Positions 61,701 to 64,000 of a DNA stretch of 64,000 nucleotides are shown piece by piece. The notes beneath the pieces are model-generated. The model was not told where the DNA came from and did no database searches. It was given only the letters and a program-made list of their open reading frames with translations. Each line of letters begins with the position of its first letter. Position 1 is the first letter of the stretch. Location: contig CACWOS010000003.1 of assembly GCA_902762565.1 (NCBI GenBank), positions 25,868 through 89,867 on the forward strand. Direction: 5' to 3'. The position numbers were made by a program, and so were the translations under genes. This stretch comes from an uncultured Prevotellaceae bacterium (GTDB lineage Bacteria > Bacteroidota > Bacteroidia > Bacteroidales > Bacteroidaceae).

Positions 61701-61725
61701 ATGTACAACAACAAAGAAGGCCTGA
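58711..61725 (+). CDS. FAD and Fe-S oxidoreductase, D-lactate dehydrogenase type (GlcD-GlcF-like fusion)
   Basis: This 1004-residue enzyme combines an N-terminal FAD-binding PCMH domain (FRAAGTSLSGQSCTDSVLIV, FPPDPASIGSAMVGGIVVNN) and an FAD oxidase C-terminal domain to about residue 560. A 4Fe-4S pair (CIECGFCEVNCMSCG and CATDGLCSTSCPMK) follows, then two CCG domains (MCCGQIWESKG and GCCGFAGDRGF). The arrangement is that of D-lactate or 2-hydroxyacid dehydrogenases donating to quinone. With the divergent lctP-lutABC operon it gives capacity to use both lactate isomers. The stop codon sits in the loop of a terminator hairpin. Confidence 0.93.
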   Translation: MTDQFLSELRKIVAADRIYTDELRRLGWGTDASFYRQIPQVVIRSDGEEEISKIVQLCKNHKLSFTFRAAGTSLSGQSCTDSVLIVAGKHWEKYEIGENQDTIKLQPGIVGARVNEILKPYGRVFPPDPASIGSAMVGGIVVNNASGMNCGVHANSDRMMVSARIILTDGTVLDTGDKESRERFCRTHPEFIAKIEALRDKVRADESLASRIRTKYSIKNVTGLNLRPLVAYDDPFDIIAHSMVGSEGTLAFLSEVTMKTLKDYPYKASAMVYFMTMKESCEAVVAMKKMKAGEEDLEYSAENLVVKSAEMLDYKSLSSVDDPVYLQYKKDVDAGKIEGVEPGDYHNLTAILTETKGITHDQLLDKIEKIKECLGQFRLYIPAEFTEDPAVYGKYWAIRSGIFPSVGGTRPVGTSCLIEDVAFPIESLPEATVKLQKLIADHGYDDACIYGHAFEGNYHFILNQSFADEHEVARYAEMMRDVAKLVVEGYDGSLKAEHGTGRNMAPFVKYEWGDKAYEIMCELKNIFDPEGLLNKGVIFNDAPDCYIKCLKPLPVLDFDFDSVPDGGHYLMDPSLSTAEETIEQVKRANKCIECGFCEVNCMSCGLTLSSRMRIAVQREIRYLTRTGADPQRLATLKKQYKYYGDQTCATDGLCSTSCPMKINTGELTHLIRQMDMNESPAGYKLGEFAANHMAGIKSGLRVVLDVAHAAHITLGPTLMTSICRGMNKMGMPLWTTAMPKKHRQPKKSDLTQFIIEKSIPHKEEQHSELKVVYFPSCINQTMGQSKHGGKIHDLVDEVIQLMAKAGYEVIFPEGMERMCCGQIWESKGMLDIADRKSAELEVALWKASEEGKYPVLCAQSPCLHRMKKVMHKMKLYEPAEFIMKYLVPRLDFHPTDKHIALHLTCSTRQMGVDKDMIALAKLCSNNVFLPEGVGCCGFAGDRGFTFPELNKYGLRKLRPQIEANHIEVGYSNSRTCEIGLETNSGIPYMSIVYLVNECTTTKKA

Positions 61726-61741
61726 TTGGCCTCCTTTGTTG
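61709..61741 (+). terminator. Hairpin with the stop codon in its loop
   Basis: Arms 61709-61722 and 61728-61741 pair over 14 positions with one mismatch. The loop (61723-61727) contains the TGA stop of the D-lactate dehydrogenase-type gene. The U-run is weak, so its strength is uncertain. Confidence 0.7.
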
Positions 61742-61750
61742 ACGATGTTA

Positions 61751-62560
61751 TCAGAACGTGCAGGGTAATACACTAAGCTGACAATATAGGGTACGGGCCA
61801 TGCGCTCGTGCCCTATATCATTGGGATGCAAACGGTCAGTCGCTGGGTCGGCAAAATACTGTGTATATTCGTCCATCATGGGATATAAACCGCTGACGGC
61901 ATTCAGGTCTATGACAGGCACGGCCCAGATATTTCCGGCATCCTTTACGGCCTGAATGTATTCCTCTAGATAGATGCCACACTGGTTGGTATAGTCCTCC
62001 GTACACTGCCAGTTCTTGTTGTTTCGATGGAATTGGGCGCGGTGGATGGGCGTCAACAGCACGATCTGTTTCGTCGGATACATCCGCTTTACTTTATCTA
62101 ACGCGATATTGATGCGACCGCGATACGTCGTTTTGTCCATACGCATATAACGGCGTTTGCGGTCGGTCATTTTCTTTAGCTGACCGTGTCCGTACATTAC
62201 CTGTTCGTCCTTCTCCTCATACCACTCGCCAATTTTTACACCATTATTGTAGTCGTTGGTTCCAATAAAAATCAGGATAGCGTCCACGTCGTCGCCATGT
62301 TCTTCCTTGCACTTGTCAGCCTGACGAGGTATGTCGTCCCACTGACGGCCGCTGACAGCGTAGACATACGGCGTAATGCCCAGCCAGTCTTGCAGGAAGT
62401 TCCAGTATTTCTTCTTCGAACCGCTATTCCGCGGGTCTGTTATCGAGTCACCGAAATAGGCAACTTTCTTCTGCATCCACGGATGAATGTATGCAGATTG
62501 AGCATTGGCAGCCCCGCAAAGTAGGACTGCCAACGTCAAAAGGATAAAATGTCTTCTCAC
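61751..62560 (-). CDS. Secreted SGNH/GDSL-type hydrolase
   Basis: The 269-residue product has a signal peptide cleaved near ANAQ. SGNH blocks are VAYFGDSITDPRN (Ser nucleophile), FIGTNDYNNG (Asn) and DRLHPNDIGHERMA with the Asp-x-x-His pair. The fold is that of GDSL esterases or acetyl xylan esterases. An internal insertion at about 110-150 is rich in Lys/Arg. It is convergent with the D-lactate dehydrogenase-type gene and lies 31 bases downstream of the DUF4332 gene, a gap made of heptamer repeats. Substrate unknown. Confidence 0.88.
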   Translation of the reverse strand: MRRHFILLTLAVLLCGAANAQSAYIHPWMQKKVAYFGDSITDPRNSGSKKKYWNFLQDWLGITPYVYAVSGRQWDDIPRQADKCKEEHGDDVDAILIFIGTNDYNNGVKIGEWYEEKDEQVMYGHGQLKKMTDRKRRYMRMDKTTYRGRINIALDKVKRMYPTKQIVLLTPIHRAQFHRNNKNWQCTEDYTNQCGIYLEEYIQAVKDAGNIWAVPVIDLNAVSGLYPMMDEYTQYFADPATDRLHPNDIGHERMARTLYCQLSVLPCTF

Positions 62561-62563
62561 GTT

Positions 62564-62591
62564 AATTCTTAACTCTTAATTCTTAACTAAG
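62564..62591. repeat. Heptanucleotide tandem repeat (AAYTCTT) between the DUF4332 and GDSL genes
   Basis: Units AATTCTT, AACTCTT, AATTCTT and degenerate AACTAAG fill the intergenic gap. The same family lies at 45218-45252. Confidence 0.85.
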
Positions 62592-62999
62592 TTAGTATTC
62601 CATTACTGCAGGCAACTCCTTGGCCTGATCAATCATCTTCTGCACTTCTACAACGGCAGGCACACGGTTGGTCAGATTCTTTACGGCATTCACCTCTTCC
62701 AACTTCTTCTGCAGGTTCTCAGCTACACGGTGCTTCAGTTCCTTGACGGTGTCCACACCGCTGGCCTCCAACAGTTCAGCAAACTGCGGACCTACACCAT
62801 TGATGCGATACAAATCGCAATGGTTAGCCCACTTCAGAATCAGCTTGCCGCTGATACCTGTCTGTTCCTCCAGTGCCTTACGACCTGCTGGCTTTGCACA
62901 TTTTTCTAACAACTCTGCATCGGTCTTGATACCTGCTGCAATCAGTTTCTCGGCGTAAACCTCACCTACGCCCTCGATGTCAATTACTTTGTAAGTCAT
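62592..62999 (-). CDS. DUF4332 (helix-hairpin-helix-like) protein
   Basis: The 135-residue protein begins YKVIDIEGVGEVYAEKLIAAGIKTDAELL and repeats the theme as YRINGVGPQFAELLEASGVDTVKELKHR. These are two helix-hairpin-helix-like units (I-x-G-V-G-x-x-x-A/F) that define DUF4332, a domain related to DNA-binding HhH folds. The length fits stand-alone members. Function is not established; DNA binding is inferred from the fold only. It has its own promoter. Confidence 0.87.
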   Translation of the reverse strand: MTYKVIDIEGVGEVYAEKLIAAGIKTDAELLEKCAKPAGRKALEEQTGISGKLILKWANHCDLYRINGVGPQFAELLEASGVDTVKELKHRVAENLQKKLEEVNAVKNLTNRVPAVVEVQKMIDQAKELPAVMEY

Positions 63000-63052
63000 A
63001 ATTCTTAGATGTTATAGGTCTATTTCGTAAAATGCACTTTGCATTTACAGTG

Positions 63053-63083
63053 CAAATATACGGGATTTTATTCGTGTTAACAA
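63053..63083 (-). promoter_or_regulatory. Promoter of the DUF4332 gene
   Basis: Minus strand: TTG (63081-63083) and TATATTTG (63053-63060), gap 20 bp. Confidence 0.65.
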
Positions 63084-63110
63084 GTTTTTTATTCTTTTTT
63101 AATAGAAACA

Positions 63111-63142
63111 TTTGCATGAAGCCGAAAATAGTCGTAACTTTG
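63111..63142 (+). promoter_or_regulatory. Promoter of the Bax-inhibitor-1 family gene
   Basis: TTTG 63111-63114 and TAACTTTG 63135-63142, gap 20 bp, 26 bases before the ATG. Confidence 0.7.
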
Positions 63143-63168
63143 CCGCGTCATTTGAATAAAAAGAGAAT

Positions 63169-63888
63169 ATGAATTACAACGAATTGAATTTTCAAGGTCT
63201 TCAGACCGAACGTCAGTGGGATATCTCTGAAGCTTTCCCCGTATTAATGCGTAAAGTGTATGTCTGGATGACACTTGCCCTCGCCATTACTGGTTTTACT
63301 GCCTATGGCGTTGCAACGAGTCCAGGTATCTTGCAGGTTATCTATGGCAACCAAGTAATTATGTGGGTTCTCGTCATTGCCGAATTGGCATTGGTCTTTG
63401 GCGTTAATGCCGCTATCAACCGTATTTCGCTGACAACAGCTACACTGATGTTTATTCTATATTCTGTCATCAATGGTGCTTTGTTTTCGTCGATATTCTT
63501 GATTTATACGGCGTCGTCCATCGCCACAGTGTTCTTCATTACGGCAGGTACCTTTGGTGTGATGGCTTTGATAGGCTATACCACCAAGACCGATCTTTCT
63601 TCAATGGGCAAGATTCTTTTCATGGCACTTATTGGCTTGGTTATTGCTACTGTCGTTAATATGTTCATCAAGAGTAATGGCTTTATGATGATTCTCAGCT
63701 ATGTTGGTGTGCTCATCTTTGTAGGTCTCACAGCCTACGACACGCAGAGAATCAAAAACATGCTCCTTGAAGTTCCTGATGCCAGCGAAGGTGCCCAAAA
63801 GGTTGCTCTCCTTGGAGCTCTGGCACTCTACCTCGACTTCATCAATCTCTTCATCTATCTCCTCCGCATCTTCGGTAGAAGAGAGTAG
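63169..63888 (+). CDS. Bax inhibitor-1/YccA family membrane protein
   Basis: The 239-residue protein has seven hydrophobic segments starting at about residue 35 (VYVWMTLALAITGFTAYGV). The family signatures are INGALFSSIFLIYT, FFITAGTFGVMALIGYTTKTDLSSMGK, VGLTAYDTQRIKNM with the conserved Asp pair, and the ending ALALYLDFINLFIYLLRIFG. BI-1 proteins are calcium-leak channels or modulators of membrane proteases (YccA and FtsH). It is monocistronic here. The 112 bases after it to the window end are AT-rich and hold nothing I can recognise. Confidence 0.93.
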   Translation: MNYNELNFQGLQTERQWDISEAFPVLMRKVYVWMTLALAITGFTAYGVATSPGILQVIYGNQVIMWVLVIAELALVFGVNAAINRISLTTATLMFILYSVINGALFSSIFLIYTASSIATVFFITAGTFGVMALIGYTTKTDLSSMGKILFMALIGLVIATVVNMFIKSNGFMMILSYVGVLIFVGLTAYDTQRIKNMLLEVPDASEGAQKVALLGALALYLDFINLFIYLLRIFGRRE

Positions 63889-64000
63889 ATTATTATAATT
63901 ATATTATATAATAAGGTATAGGGTTTTCGTATTGTAAATTAATGCGAAAACTTTTTATTTTGCTTAAAAAAAGTTGGTAAATTATTTGCGTGTATCGGAA

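Noticed and set aside
1-64000. tRNA, rRNA, insertion sequences, prophage or integrase
   Set aside because: I looked for cloverleaf-like segments, transposase motifs and terminal inverted repeats in the gaps and found none that I can support.

Overview
The window is one contiguous piece of a Bacteroidota chromosome, most likely Prevotella or a close Bacteroidales relative. Evidence: repeated promoters of the Bacteroidota type (TTTG/TTG, 18-21 bp gap, TAnnTTTG), few Shine-Dalgarno sequences, fimbrillin lipoproteins, a PorE-like T9SS component, SemiSWEET, head-GIN adhesin, DUF1599, DUF3160 and GH2/GH43 enzymes. I see no rRNA, tRNA, insertion sequence, prophage or CRISPR array. It reads as core chromosome with one accessory-looking surface locus.

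Layout. 1-1559: 3' part of a GH2 glycosidase. 1646-3593: ExbB, a 43-residue membrane protein and two ExbD proteins, then convergent folA. 4195-5956: coiled-coil lipoprotein and DUF4384 protein, closed by a 17-bp perfect hairpin. 6022-16099 (minus): a seven-gene operon from a single promoter encoding a WD40/OmpA-like protein, a TPR-caspase protein, a small barrel protein, an FN3-like lipoprotein and three fimbrillins. This is the best candidate for an undescribed system, because the first two proteins share a private middle domain and everything is exported. 16256-18354 (minus): rsmF-like methyltransferase and thyA. 18450-20978 (plus): head-GIN adhesin, DUF6249-like protein, PspC, ECF sigma and a small membrane protein (envelope-stress type). 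20950-27323 (minus): DUF1599, DoxX/MauE protein fused in frame to triosephosphate isomerase, SPOR protein, folE, membrane protein, porE. 27417-31393: CCA-adding enzyme (plus) and clpB (minus). 31560-44670: SemiSWEET, nitroreductase, ADP-forming acyl-CoA synthetase, CapA, DUF3160, MATE, trmB, ilvE and a tandem GH43 protein. 44671-45012: a 342-bp gene-free stretch made of degenerate 22-bp repeats that invert midway. 45013-47924 (minus): S8 protease, xseA, xseB. 48037-54186 (plus): seven tightly packed genes (MATE, cytidylate-kinase-like, phosphoesterase, rfbB, purT, fdtA-like, FemAB/GNAT-like), ended by a 28-bp perfect hairpin. 54238-61725: lactate utilisation, with lctP-lutABC leftward and a large FAD/Fe-S D-lactate-dehydrogenase-type enzyme rightward. 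61751-63888: GDSL hydrolase, DUF4332 protein and a Bax-inhibitor-1 family protein.

A second theme is short tandem repeats with fixed unit lengths. 22-bp units occur at 17297, 17512 and 44719. Two heptamer families each occur at two loci (AGCCAAC at 28256 and 39242; AAYTCTT at 45218 and 62564). A 9-bp repeat lies at 41439 and a G9 tract inside exbB. Several lie in coding sequence with units that are not multiples of three. Hairpins that overlap stop codons end at least three transcription units.
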